A DNA stretch of 64,000 nucleotides. Source: Edaphochlamys debaryana (taxonomy: Eukaryota > Chlorophyta > Chlorophyceae > Chlamydomonadales). Position 1 is the first letter of the stretch; every line of letters begins with the position of its first letter. The notes beneath the pieces were generated by a model that was not told the origin of the DNA, searched no databases, and worked only from the letters and a program-made list of their open reading frames with translations. This document shows, piece after piece, positions 46,790 through 57,475 of this stretch. The DNA is taken from assembly GCA_016858145.1 (NCBI GenBank), contig JAEHOE010000090.1, positions 248,001 to 312,000 on the forward strand. Direction: 5' to 3'. A program made the position numbers and the translations under genes.

Positions 46790-48240
46790 CGCATACAAGA
46801 GCGCACCGCTGGCCAATCCAGGTGAGTCAAGAAGCGCCCCTCCGCGTCCGCCTGCAGCCCTTCGCCCAGCCCGGAACCCAGCACAGCCGCCTGCTCCCGC
46901 ACCAGGGGGTGCAGCGAGTACTGCTGCCGCCCCTCGCGTGTCACCACGCTGTGCCGGGAGAGGACCGCCAGCAGCCCTCGGGCGGCCGAGGTGGAGGGCA
47001 GGTCGAGCACCGCAGCGGCGGCCTCCTCGTCAAACGAGGACGTATGGGAACACGGACAGCAGTGCGGCCGCCTGCTGGTGCTGCCGCTTGAGCCCCGCCA
47101 GCACCAGCCGCACCCGGGTCCCCGAGGCGTCATCGCTGTTGGGGACTGTAGCGCTGCTGGGAGAGGGGGTGGCGGCCAGGAGCTTCGGCAGGTCCTGTGA
47201 GGGCCGTGGGGCAAGGGAGGCTTGTGTGAGACGATGGCATTGCATTAGTAAGGGGGCAAGTGCATTGAGGAGTTGGCAAGCGCGCTCAGCCCCCGATCTC
47301 TCCAGCCCCCCCCTGACGCACCTGCACCGTCATCCGCCCCGCCACCAGCGCCTCCGCCACCAGGCACAGCACCAGGGGCACGCACTGGCACGCCTCCGCC
47401 ACACTCCGCGCCTTCGCCTCCCCGACGTCCCCCGCCCCGGCCTGCACCAGCTGGGCGGCGGCTGCCGGGCTGGTGGCGCCGACGGGGCGCTCCGTGAGCA
47501 GCGGGGAGGGGCTGGGCAGGTGCAGCGAGGTGCGGGACGTGAGGAGCAGCCGCGCGTATGGGGCATAAGCCAGGACCTACGAAAGCAAGGGGCAACATGG
47601 GGAGTGATACCATCGTCCTTGAGGGACAAACATTGAGGACTAAGAATACTCTTGTCGTTTCCCGCCTCACCTTGCCCACCAGCCCCTTCATGGCCGCTGC
47701 CGCCTCCGCCTCCCCCAGGGCGTCCTCCGCATTGTCCACCACCACCAGTGCGGCCAGGGGCGGAGGCGAGGAGGAGCTGCCGCCAGGCCCCGCCTGCTGA
47801 GCCCCCGCCGCCAGGACCAGTACGGCAGCCAGGATGCAGGGGCCGTTTCCCTCCTCCTGCAAAGGGTGCGGAAGTGCGGGCAGATAGTAAGGGCATGGCA
47901 ACGTGCTTGCAAAGGTCCGCTGCAGGAGAGAGGCATGCCATCCAACCATGGCCATCACGTAACCCTCCACTCACCACTGAAAGCCCCAGCGTTGCACAGA
48001 AACGAGCCTCCACGTCGGCGCTGCTGAAGGCCTCCCGGAGGTCCACCCACAGCGCACCCCCCGGCACCTCCCCGCTCCGGACCAGGCGCCAGCCCACGTC
48101 CGCGGCCAGGCACGACTTGCCCACGCCGCCCCCCGCCAGCAGCACCAGTGAGCCGCGTGCCCGCAGGTGCTCCGCCAGGCCTGCAGCCTCCTCCTCGCGG
48201 CCCCTTTAGTGCTGAGGCAGGAGCGCCGCCTGGCAGTGGG
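46790..48240 (-). pseudogene. NB-ARC copy B, broken and without TPRs
   Basis: Matches exons 2-5 of the intact gene at 17301-20677 in order. The P-loop exon (48238 to about 47976) has SLVLLAGGGVGKSCLAADV. The Walker B exon (about 47860-47669) has LVVVDNAEDALGEAEAA. The RNBS-B exon (about 47579-47323) has ARLLLTSRTSLHLP. The winged-helix exon runs from about 47195. Compared with the intact copy, HYTGREEE reads H-stop-RGREEE (TAA at 48206-48208). A four-base insertion near 47038-47045 shifts frame in LSVFPSSFDEE. Homology ends shortly after LVREQAAVLGSG and no TPR exon follows. It abuts copy A head-to-tail. Confidence 0.8.
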
Positions 48241-48300
48241 AACAACAGAATTGAGAAATACCTCCCCGTCCATGAGTATCAGCAGGAGGCAGCAACTCAC

Positions 48301-50313
48301 CGGCACTTGCACCTCTTTCTTCATCGGAGCAGGCTCCCGCTGTCTTTCTGACGCCAAGTCTGGGTGCTCATCGGCCTCCTCCGGGCATCCAGTAGGATGC
48401 CCAACCCATTCCAGCACACGTGAAATTGCTGCCCTTGCGCGCTTCACTGGTCTGCGGCTGGCACTAAACTTGCTGGTGAGGCGCTCGAGCAGGGCCTCCC
48501 AAGCTGGTCGCTGCTGCTGCAGCCACTCCAAGGCGTCCAGCAGCGCCGGCACTCTGTCATCAGTCAGGCACTTGGTTACGTCGGATGCCACGGCAAGCTG
48601 AATGCTTTCTGACGCCCCCAGCGAGCTGCCGCCTGTCGCCAGGAGCTCCATCATCTTGCCCACATCCGCCTCGTGCTCCCGAGCTGCCTGAAGGGCGGAC
48701 TGCGGATCCTTGGGGCTGGCGTACATGTCCGCCCACCCCCGCAGCTTCCGCAGCATGTGAGCAATAAAGTGCCCCTCCGCCGCCACCTGCGGTCTGCTGG
48801 CGGCGCACAGCTCAGTGCCCAGCAGGGCTGCCTGCTCCCGCACCAGGGGGTGCAGCGAGTAGCGCTGCCGCTCCTCACACGTCACCACGCTGTACTGTGA
48901 AAGGTCCGCCAGCAGCCCTCGGGCGGCAGAGATCCGCAGGTGCAGCACCGCGGCGGCGGCCTCCTCATCAAACGAGGACGGGAACACGGACAGCTGTGCG
49001 AACGCTTGCTGGTAACCTAACTGCAGGGCTGCCAGCACCAGCCGCACTCGGGGGGCCGAGGCGTCATTGCTGTTGGGGACTGTCGAGCTGCTGGGAGAAG
49101 GAGTGGCGACCAAGAGCTTCGGCAGATCCTGTAGCGGCCGTGGCGAAAGGAAGCGAATCAGCGGTTCCTTGCCAGTACCGTATCAGAGTTGACGGCGCTG
49201 CACCACCCGCTAGTCACCCTCACAAAGCGGCCCCTTCGCTCCATAGCCCGCTTGTCACACCTGCGCCTTTATCCGCCCCGCCGCCAGCGCCTCCGCCACC
49301 AGGCACAGCACTAGGGGCACGCACTGGCACACCTCCGCCACCCTCCGCGCCTCCGCCTCCCCCACGTCCTTCGCCCCGGCCTGGACCAGCTGGGCGGCGG
49401 CTGCCGGGCTGATGGCGCCGACGGGGCGCTCCGTGAGCAGCGGGGAGGGGCTGGGCAGTTGAAGCGAGGTGCGGGACGTGAGGAGCAGCCGCGTGGCGGG
49501 GTCATAAGCCAGGATCTAGGTTTGGGCGAAGGGCAATGTAGGGAAGCGAATCCAAATGTGAGATCCGTGCAAACCTTGACTTGACACCGCCCACGTAGGG
49601 AGACTGGATCGCAGACTTGAAGACGCCGGTACCGGCACCGGTATCCGTGCCCCCCTGCAGCCTCACCTCGCCCACCAGCTCCCTCAGCGCCTCTGCCGCC
49701 TCCGCCTCCCCCAGGGCGTCCTCCGCATTGTCCACCACCCACAATGCGGCCAGGGGCGGAGGCGGAGGCGAGGGGGAGCTGCCGCCAGGCCCCGCCTGCT
49801 GGGGCCCCCGAGGCCCCTGCTGAGGCCCCCTGTAACGCCACGATACGTAAGGCGCATTGTCGTCCTCCTTCTGAGAGCACGAGGGGAGGCAAGGAGGGCA
49901 AGTGTCACGTGCTATACAGAGTCCCAATCAACCGCAGTGCCCTGCATGAGTCCGATGGCTTGTAGCGGAACAAGCCATGCAGCAGCGGTGTAAGCTCGGC
50001 GCAACCGCATGGAGCCATGCCTCTGCACCTGAAAGGTGCAAATGAAGGTGTCAAGCGTTACATACTCCGCCGTCAGCCACCGCGCCGCAAAGAAGCGAGT
50101 CTCCACATCGGCGCCGCTGAAGGCCTCCCGGAGGTCCACCCACTTCACGCCGCCCGGCGCCTCCCCGCCCAGGACCAGGCGCGAAGCCACGTCCGCGGCC
50201 AGGGACGACTTGCCCATGCCGCCTTCCCCCAGTAGCACCAGCGAGCCGTGCGCCCGCAGGTGCTCCGCCAGGCCTGAAGCCTCCTCCTCGCGGCCCGTGT
50301 AGTGTTTGGGCAT
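48301..50313 (-). CDS. NB-ARC copy A, TPR-less and possibly truncated
   Basis: Four exons are in frame: 50313-50062, 49870-49667, 49515-49261 and 49128-48301, giving 513 codons from MPKHYTGREEE. Motifs are P-loop LLGEGGMGKSSLAADV, Walker B LWVVDNAEDALG, RLLLTSRTSLQLP, CVPLVLCL and YSLHPLVREQAALLG. After the winged helix, a helical stretch with ADMYASPKDPQSALQAAREH follows as in the intact gene. The sequence then departs: the TPR repeats are missing, and the last exon ends in EPAPMKKEVQVP before a GTGAGT donor. The next genomic segment is the broken copy B, so the true 3' end is unclear. The P-loop exon lacks the N-terminal extension of the intact copy. It could be a shortened expressed gene or a decaying one. 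Confidence 0.6.
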
Positions 50314-51694
50314 GCGTGGCGGCTGGCAGCGGGAACAAGAGAAATGAGACATGTCGTCCCGTCCGGAAGTGCCGTAGCACAACGTTACGCAGCCGCGAGC
50401 AGAAACTCACAGTCTCATTCCACGCTCTCATTGTGGTGGCCGAAGCCGGGGCGCACGGTCAGCGAGAGTCACGAAGTAAGCAGAAGGATGTATGGGTCCC
50501 GCTGTATTTCTGAAGTTATGGGGGACGGACCACGAGGTGAAATACAGACATTCAGCAGCATCGATGAGAGCGAGGAACGCGCTTAGGCCCAGGCTGGGCC
50601 TGGGCTCGACGACGATCCATCAAGCAAATTTAGGATATCAGGTTTGCGGTCGACACACGCACTTATTGACCAATTTTGCATACTCATTAGTCGCGGGCGA
50701 AGACCAGTGCAACCGGCGCCAGCCCGGGCCTTCCGGTGAAGCGCTTGTCGACGCAAATGGTACTCGTGACAGAGTGTTTACGCCGTCTCTTTCAACTGTA
50801 TAGTGGCGGTTGCGCGCACTCCAGAGCAAGAGTTGGGCCTGCATCTCGCGCATTCCACTAGCCCCGTGCTCTTCGGCCCCGAAAGAACTCTACAGCCATC
50901 ACACACGCCCAGTCGCTTCCCACCTGCGGCGAGCAACCCAACCGCTTCTCGCGTGGGCCTGACATCTTGCGCACCCCCCTGCGAGTTAAGACCCCCCGGC
51001 ACCCTCGGCACCCCCGGCCCCCAGCACCCCCTTGGGAGCCGCCGGAGAGCCGACGACGGCCACTTCAATTGTTGCCATGCCCTGGGTTGCGGCTGGTCCC
51101 CCGGGCCGTGCCCTTGTGCACTCGTGTGCCTGGCATTCCTCGTCTAAACCCCCTTGGGACTTCTGAGCCGCTGGGGCTGATAGCTGCTCCGCAACCACAC
51201 AAGCAACTGGGCCCTGTCTCAAGACCTTCGGCAGCCCTGCACTGCCGTCGAGGCAACAATACCGCAGTCCTTGCAGCCTCCAGCTTAGCCACCGGCTTGC
51301 GGCTTCCTTGGGGCCACTGACGCTGCCCCCCCTGACACTTTGACCCGGTCCGTTGGATCTCGTTCAATCAGGACCTGCTGTCCCTCACACGACCCAGGGT
51401 GGCAGCACCCGGTCACGGCTCGACATGTCAAGGCCGACCACACAGGTACCGTACGACTCATGCCCGCCTCGCATCCCCAGGCTTATTATGCAGGCCCCAT
51501 TCCGTCCGAGCCACCGAAAGCCCGGCTCGTCGGGGGCAAACACGCAAAAACGGCAAGCATCCTGGTACGCAACCGGAAGCTTGCGCACGGCCACGCGGCC
51601 CGTGCCGCATCCAGCTTGCCCCCGAGGCCAGGCCTTGCCACGTGCACCATTTCCGCCAAGAAGCCCACCCTCCAGACCCGCTGCCCCCTGCCCC
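50314..51694. other. Region between NB-ARC copy A and the sulfotransferase pseudogene
   Basis: No gene was recognised. It contains a second, partial copy of the sulfotransferase C-terminal codons near 51386-51430, as the intact locus does downstream of its own stop. This shows the duplicated block extended past the stop codon. Confidence 0.5.
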
Positions 51695-52810
51695 TCACAC
51701 GATGACCCAGGGCGGCAGCACCCGGTCGTGGTCGAATGTGGCCACGTACCCACACACCCGCGCGGGGCCCGTGCCGTTGCCCGGCAGCGCCCACTGCTCG
51801 TCGTCGCCCGGGTTGACCGCGCGCGTGCCCACCACCTCGGCCTGCGCCTGCGAGGTGTCGTCCTCGTCCGCGCCGGCGTCCTGCACGGATGCGTAGCCCG
51901 AGCCCAGCCCCGACTCCTTGGCGATCTGGAACACGATCGAGTCCAGCAGCGCCACCAGCGAGCCGAAGCGGTACAGCTCCAGGTCCAGCTCGTTGGCCTT
52001 GGGGGGGGGGGAGGGGAGGAAGGGGGGGGGCGAAGGGAGAGAAGGGCTTAGGAGAGGGGCGTGAGGCCCGGGGGAGGGAGGAGATGCGGTACCGCAGGTC
52101 CCGCCGTCCAGCTCGTTGGCCTTGGGGGGGGGAGGTGGAGGGGGAGGGGGAGAAAGAGGAGGGGAGGGGGTCGGGTTTAAGAAGATGGGAGGGACGAGCA
52201 TAGGCGGGGGCCAGTACCGGGAGGGGGAGGGAAGCTGTACCGATTCAACGGAAAGGGATGGGAAAGCGAGGACGAATGGGAGGAATGTCGGGGGCCGGGT
52301 GGTGAGGATGCAATCCTGGGACGCCCAGGCGGTATGCCCCTGAAGCAGGCAAGTCCCTGACGGCTCCTGACCCCACCAGTATCTGCAGTCTCCGTCCCTT
52401 CCGCACCACCGCAACCCCGGTGCGCCCCACAAGGCTCTCCGGACCCTGACGCTTCCCAGCCTTCACTTGACCAGCGCCTTGCCGACTCGTCTCCCATTCC
52501 GCCCCCTCGCCTCCCCACACATACCTTGAGCAGTGCCTGCCATTCGAGAGGGGCAGGCAGGCCCTAGCCCCCCACCTCGTGGACCTGGGCGGTGGCAGGG
52601 GCGAGGGCAGGGACGAGTATGGATGGGAGGACAGGGCGGGCGAGTGAGGGTGGGGCCCAGCGGTGACCATGCTGGTTGACCGCAGCCCTCAAGCCGTCCC
52701 TGGCCCCCCCAGTTGCGTGCTCGTCCTCGCGTGCACCGCCCTGAACCCCAGAACCCAGCCCAGTGCCATCTCGCACAGCACGTCGTTCATTCCCCGCTGG
52801 CTTCCTAGCC
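51695..52810 (-). pseudogene. Duplicated 3' half of the sulfotransferase-like gene
   Basis: Inverted copy of about 8690-9960. The exon 2 part is MNDVLCEMALGWVLGFRAVH near 52800-52708. The exon 3 part is near 52580-52519 and ends WQALLK before a GTATGT donor. The exon 4 part runs 51998-51695 and is almost identical to the intact exon. Exon 3 has a TAG where the intact gene has a Gln codon (GRQGLP becomes GG-stop-GLP). The whole 5' part with both PAPS-binding loops is absent. The copy even retains the decoy exon start near 52105-52130. It is non-functional as an enzyme and recent. Confidence 0.85.
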
Positions 52811-52959
52811 TAAGCCCCAGCCAAGCCTCGCCCACCCGTTTCTCACCTTTTAAAGCTGGCTCGCAGGGGTGTAGACCGCCTTTCCCGCAAGCCTCGCCTG
52901 CTGAGGCCCCCACAAGGCCACGGCGGCCATGATGCGAAGCCCGTGCCCATGGACCAGAG

Positions 52960-55806
52960 GCGCCAGCCCACATCCGCGGCCAGGCACGACTTGCCCATGC
53001 CGCCCCCCGCCAGCAGCATCAGTGAGCCGCGTGCCCGCAGGTGCTCCGCCAGGCCTGCAGCCTCCTCCTCGCGGCCCGCGTAGTGCTGAGGCAGGGGCGG
53101 CAGCTGGCAGCGCCCGGTGACCGCATCAGCTCCCTTGCGCTCCGGTCTAAGCTTACTGTTGGCTGGATAGCGCACGCTGTAACCGAGTCAGTAGCGGCTC
53201 ACTACCAGCGAAGAACCTCCGTAGCTCCCACACGGACACTGTCTCAGGGTCGCTTAGCTCCATAGCCCGCTGGAAGGCCCCCCGCGCCTCCTCGCCCGCC
53301 AGCAACTGCGCCAGCTCCTCCGCAACGGCCGGGTCAATGTCCGGCACCGCCTCTGGGAGGCGCGCCGGGAAGTCCTCCCACCACACGAACCACGGGACCT
53401 CCGTCTTGCCCGGATACAGCTTGGACCAGAAGAGCTGCAGCTGGGGCTGGGGAATGAGGTGCTGGGGGCCGGTGTCGAGGCAGGAGTCCACAAGGGCGGT
53501 AACCTGCCAGGGTTTGCGTGGGCGGGTAACGGGGGAATTTGAAAACGCTTCTGCCTGAGCGTTCGCGCTGGCCCCGGAACCTGTAAACCCCAACCGTTCC
53601 TCACCGCCTCCAGGGTGATCTGTGCCGCGACGTCCAGCTTGCCCATCACCAGCGCCATCTTATGCGGGTCGGCCTTCACCACCTCAAGCCCGCCCAGCTG
53701 CTCCACCAGGGCCCGTGCATCCGCGCCAGGGTCCTGGGTGGGGACATTGCAAAGAGAGGTGGGCCGTCAAGCCGTGTCAAGCAAAGAGTCCCACACGCAC
53801 CGCCGGTCGCAAGCGGCAACGACGGGCTTCCAAGCTAGGTGGGTCGCTGGGACGGTGCTACGAGCACGCCTGGTGCCCTCACATACCGTAGATGAGCTCC
53901 ACCACCGACCCACATCGCATGCCTTTGCCACCTAAACCATCCACTCTCCCGCTCAACCCCCTGCGGCGCCTGCCCACCTGCACCTTGGCCGCCTCCCTCA
54001 GCAGCCCCGCCGCCTCCTGCAGCAGCGCATTGCTGTCCACCGCCACCGCCAGCATCATGCGCTCGTACACCGCCCGCAGCTCGGCCACCAGCGCCTCGCA
54101 CTCCTCGGCGTCCCGCCCCACGGTCAGCATGCGCATCACGCAGTTGCGGCTGCCGTACGTCTGGGCGTAGGCAACGATGTGCTGCGGGGGAGGACAGGGA
54201 GGGTGAGGGTTGGCAAGTGCAAACTCCGGGGGCGAGGATCGTTAGGAATGACGCGTTACAGGGTTGCGGCGGCCAGCGGGCAGGTGAGCTGCCGGCCCCG
54301 CATAAGGGGGAGAGAGTCAACTTCCCGCAACCCCGAGGATCGTTAGCCTGCTGGGCACTAACCCACCCCTCGCACCTGCAGCGCCTCCTTGAAGTCGTCC
54401 ACCGCCTGCTTGTACCTGCGCTCCTCCCGCAGCAGCTCCCGGCTGTAGGCCAGCAGCCCGTCCAGCAGCGCCAGCGCCCGGTCCCGCAGCGCCACCAGGT
54501 TGGCGCTGTTGGCCATGGCCCCCTCCACCAGGTCGAGCAGCTGGAGCACCAGGTGGGCGGCCTCGGCGCCTGGGGAGAGGGGGGGCGGGAGGTTGGGAAG
54601 ATAGAAGGTGTACTCAAAAGAGTGGGCTGCAGGACGTGGTTCGCCTGGAAGGGCCCACTCGGCCGCGCGCGCTCACCTGGGAAGGGCAGGGACGGGCCCA
54701 GCTTCTCGACGGCCACACGCAGCACCCTGACACCTTTGCCCAGCAGAGGCTGGGGGTAGAGGGTGGGGGTGACGGGGGCAGGGCAGGGAGAGGGTTTGGT
54801 TATGAGAGTTGTGAGGGAGAGTAGGGCGATGTGGCTGGGGTCGCATGTCCCCATTCCCCGGAGTTGGTTTGCAAGCGAGAAATCAAGGAAGGGGTTATAT
54901 CGATATGGGTCGGAGAAGCCGGCTGCAGGGGCCAGGCGGGGAGACGGTCTGACGTTGTGGGTCGGGAGCCAGGAGCCAGGAGCACATGCGCGGCCGCCTG
55001 GTGAATGCCCTGCACCCAGCACCCAGGCCTCACCAGTAGGGTGCCGCCCTTGGATTCCCCAGGCTGCCCACCGCCACTGGTCTCTGCCGTGGCGGCTGTG
55101 CAAGTCGTTCCCTCCTCAATCGCCCGTGTGGTACCGTCTTGCGCCTGAGGCCTTGCTCCAAGGTCAGCCGGCGGCGGTGCGCCCCCTGCCCTGGCGTTGG
55201 CCTTGTCCCGATACAGGACCAGGCGCCGAGCGTCTCGCTCGCTCAGGCCCTTGCCCAGCAGATACTGCCATGGGATGGGCGGACGGGAAAAAGCGAGGGC
55301 CGGGCGTGAGCGACAATGCTGGCCGGGAACTGGGGTTCTGTGCCCTCACCTCCATGTCATGCCCACCTGCGCCTCACCTGCACGTCCCACTCCTGCACCA
55401 CCACGCAGCCCTCCTCGGGCAGTAACGCTCCGCTGTGCCGCTGGATATCCGGATGGAGTGAGGAGAACCAGGCGCTCACCTCCTGTGGGGCAGGGACGAC
55501 AGAAGACCGAGGGGCTCGCGATAGGGGGCCTAAACAGGCTGGCCTTTGAGCGGCTTCAAGCTTTGGTTAACGCCCCTCCGTAATGTTATAAGCAGCACGA
55601 GCTCATGCTGCAGGAAGTAGCGTCGGGGCTGTCTGGCGGAATGCGGAAGAATCCCGGCAACATGCGGAGTTGCAGCTGACGCCTTCACATCTCCTCTTGA
55701 AGCTTGCCGCTGGGCTCCAGTCCTCCATGCGCTTGCCGACGGGAGGGCTCCATTCCGCTAGCGCGGGAGGCGCCCCACCGGGCGGCTTGGACGCTCCGCA
55801 GCCCAT
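52960..55806 (-). pseudogene. Helical N-terminal module joined to a broken NB-ARC P-loop exon
   Basis: In-frame exons: 55482-55378, 55264-55034, 54749-54677, 54569-54376, 54181-53978, 53733-53605 and 53503-53153. An ATG at 55806 gives MGCGASKPPGG, a strong N-myristoylation and palmitoylation start, but its splice to the next exon is unresolved. Residues from VLQLLDLVEGAMANSANLVA through IVAYAQTYGSRNCVMRMLTV to AELRAVYERMMLAVAVD look like an antiparallel four-helix bundle of the MLKL/HeLo or MCA type. Then come FWSKLYPGKTEVPWFVWWED and an EF-hand-like DPETVSVWELRRFF. Directly after this, RGREEE-type NB-ARC sequence (LPPLPQHYAGREEEAAGLAE, LLAGGGMGKSCLAADVG) starts but is out of frame by a 4-base difference. 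It stops abruptly near 52963. I infer a truncated NLR-like gene. The 4-helix assignment is by eye only. Confidence 0.5.
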
Positions 55807-56568
55807 GGCTGCTTATGTAGAGTTTGAACGTGTGTCATAAATGACGCTAGCAGTGGCTACAGACTGCTGAACCAGCATGGCGGTCACGGTACATGCAGAC
55901 TTCGTCCGATCGACGGACGTCAACACTTCGTTTCGGTTGTCGCGTTGCCGGCTGACATGACACCTGTGTGGACAAGCTATCGCAGGCACCAGCTGTCAAT
56001 ACACGCCCCGAAGTACACAGCGACCGTACACTTCCCGCGCGATCCACACGTTCGCGCCCCCTCGCCCCCGCCCCGTCCCCCGCCGCCTGGTGCGCCACAG
56101 GTGGCCAAAGTCTTCTAGCGGGACCAGTGTTTGACGTCTATTGCTTTGACCGGCTGATGATGCTTGACCGCCGTGTAGCATCATGCCGCGCCATCTAAAC
56201 TCGCACAAACATGTGCCCCGCCGGCTCCCGCCCCCGCCATCGTATGCTTTTTCAGCAGGCATCGGGGGACCGGGGCTGGCGGGCCAGCTGCAACCCAACG
56301 CAGTAGTCCCCAGGACCCCGGTCGTCGTTGGGTACCGTGTTATGTGCACTTGTGCAGGCTGCCAGAGTGCTTTCCCAGGCACTTGCCAAGCAATTTAAAG
56401 CCCTCAGAGGCAGCTGAAAGTGGCAGACGACACGTAACATACATAGGCGGGGAGACTGGATGGTCGAGCTGACCGGGGTGTTACACGCACGCCCTCGCCT
56501 TGTGCACACTAGCAATCGATGGTCCGCACCCCACGGGTGCGAGGACCAGACGCGGCAGCTTGCTCCCA

Positions 56569-56600
56569 CAACCACAACCCACAACCACAACCACAACCCG
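56569..56600. repeat. ACAACC simple repeat
   Basis: Five or so imperfect units of ACAACC/ACAACCC in the low-GC intergenic stretch. Confidence 0.8.
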
Positions 56601-57416
56601 CAGTCACTGCACACACCTTCGTGTCTATGCCTCCACGAGAAGACCCTGCCAAACTTACGTGCCAGTACAGCACCTGCTCCCGCATCGTGTTTACTCCTGA
56701 CGCCGCCGTAACTCAACTACCAAGCAGCAAGGAACGGTGCCGCCGCAATGTCGTGGCGGCAAAGGATACCACGGCTCCAACGTCCCGTTCATGGCTGCTT
56801 CGCCTCCGCAATGCGGCTCCTTGCCACGTTATTTAACCTCAAACCCCTTCATAAGCCTAATGAGAGCCCAAACCCACTCATCTGCCAACAAGGCTGGACA
56901 CGCGCGGCCACACCACATCCATGCCACACTCCAACACGCTCGTGCTTGTATGTATCAACCCCGCTGCAGCTTGGGGCCTGCACGAACAAAATCGGTGGCC
57001 TGTGCCCGACCAAACTCAACATCCCGTTGAACAGCTGCACGTACCGATTGCCCAAATTAAACGCTCAGTCCCCTGCATACACGTGCTGCCCAAACCTGCG
57101 GTTGTACCCACGGTATCAAACTGTAGCCACAACACCACCGTGCCGCAACCGCAATGTTCACCTGTTTGTATGTCCTTGTTTATTTGACCCTTGCGGGGTA
57201 CAAAGTGAAGAGCGCACCTGCAAACAAAACATGCCCGTAGGCACCCAGAAGATAAATGGACAAACGGCCCCACAACCACAGCCAACCCAAGCGTGCAGCA
57301 TGAATGGAAAGCTCAACATAGATGTGTCTACTGCAGCAATACAATTCAAAGGGTGAAGCAACGTACAGGACGGACAGTTTCCTCAGCCGTGCCGGACGGC
57401 CTGACGCGTTCTCAAA

Positions 57417-57421
57417 TTACA
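57417..57421 (-). promoter_or_regulatory. Candidate poly(A) signal TGTAA (minus strand)
   Basis: TTACA on the plus strand reads TGTAA on the minus strand, about 55 bases after the stop at 57476, an ideal distance. Confidence 0.65.
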
Positions 57422-57475
57422 TGTGTTCTGCCCGGGCTTAGACACTTCACACTGCTACTCGAATTTCATCACCGT

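Larger units (their letters stand above)
55807..57475. other. Intergenic region, partly low GC
   Basis: Less GC-rich than its surroundings. Contains an ACAACC-type simple repeat near 56569-56600 and a 202-codon plus-strand open frame at 56748-57356 with many Cys, Pro and Asn codons. There are no introns, no homology I recognise and no clear promoter, so I do not call it a gene. TTACA at 57417-57421 belongs to the neighbouring minus-strand gene. Confidence 0.5.
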
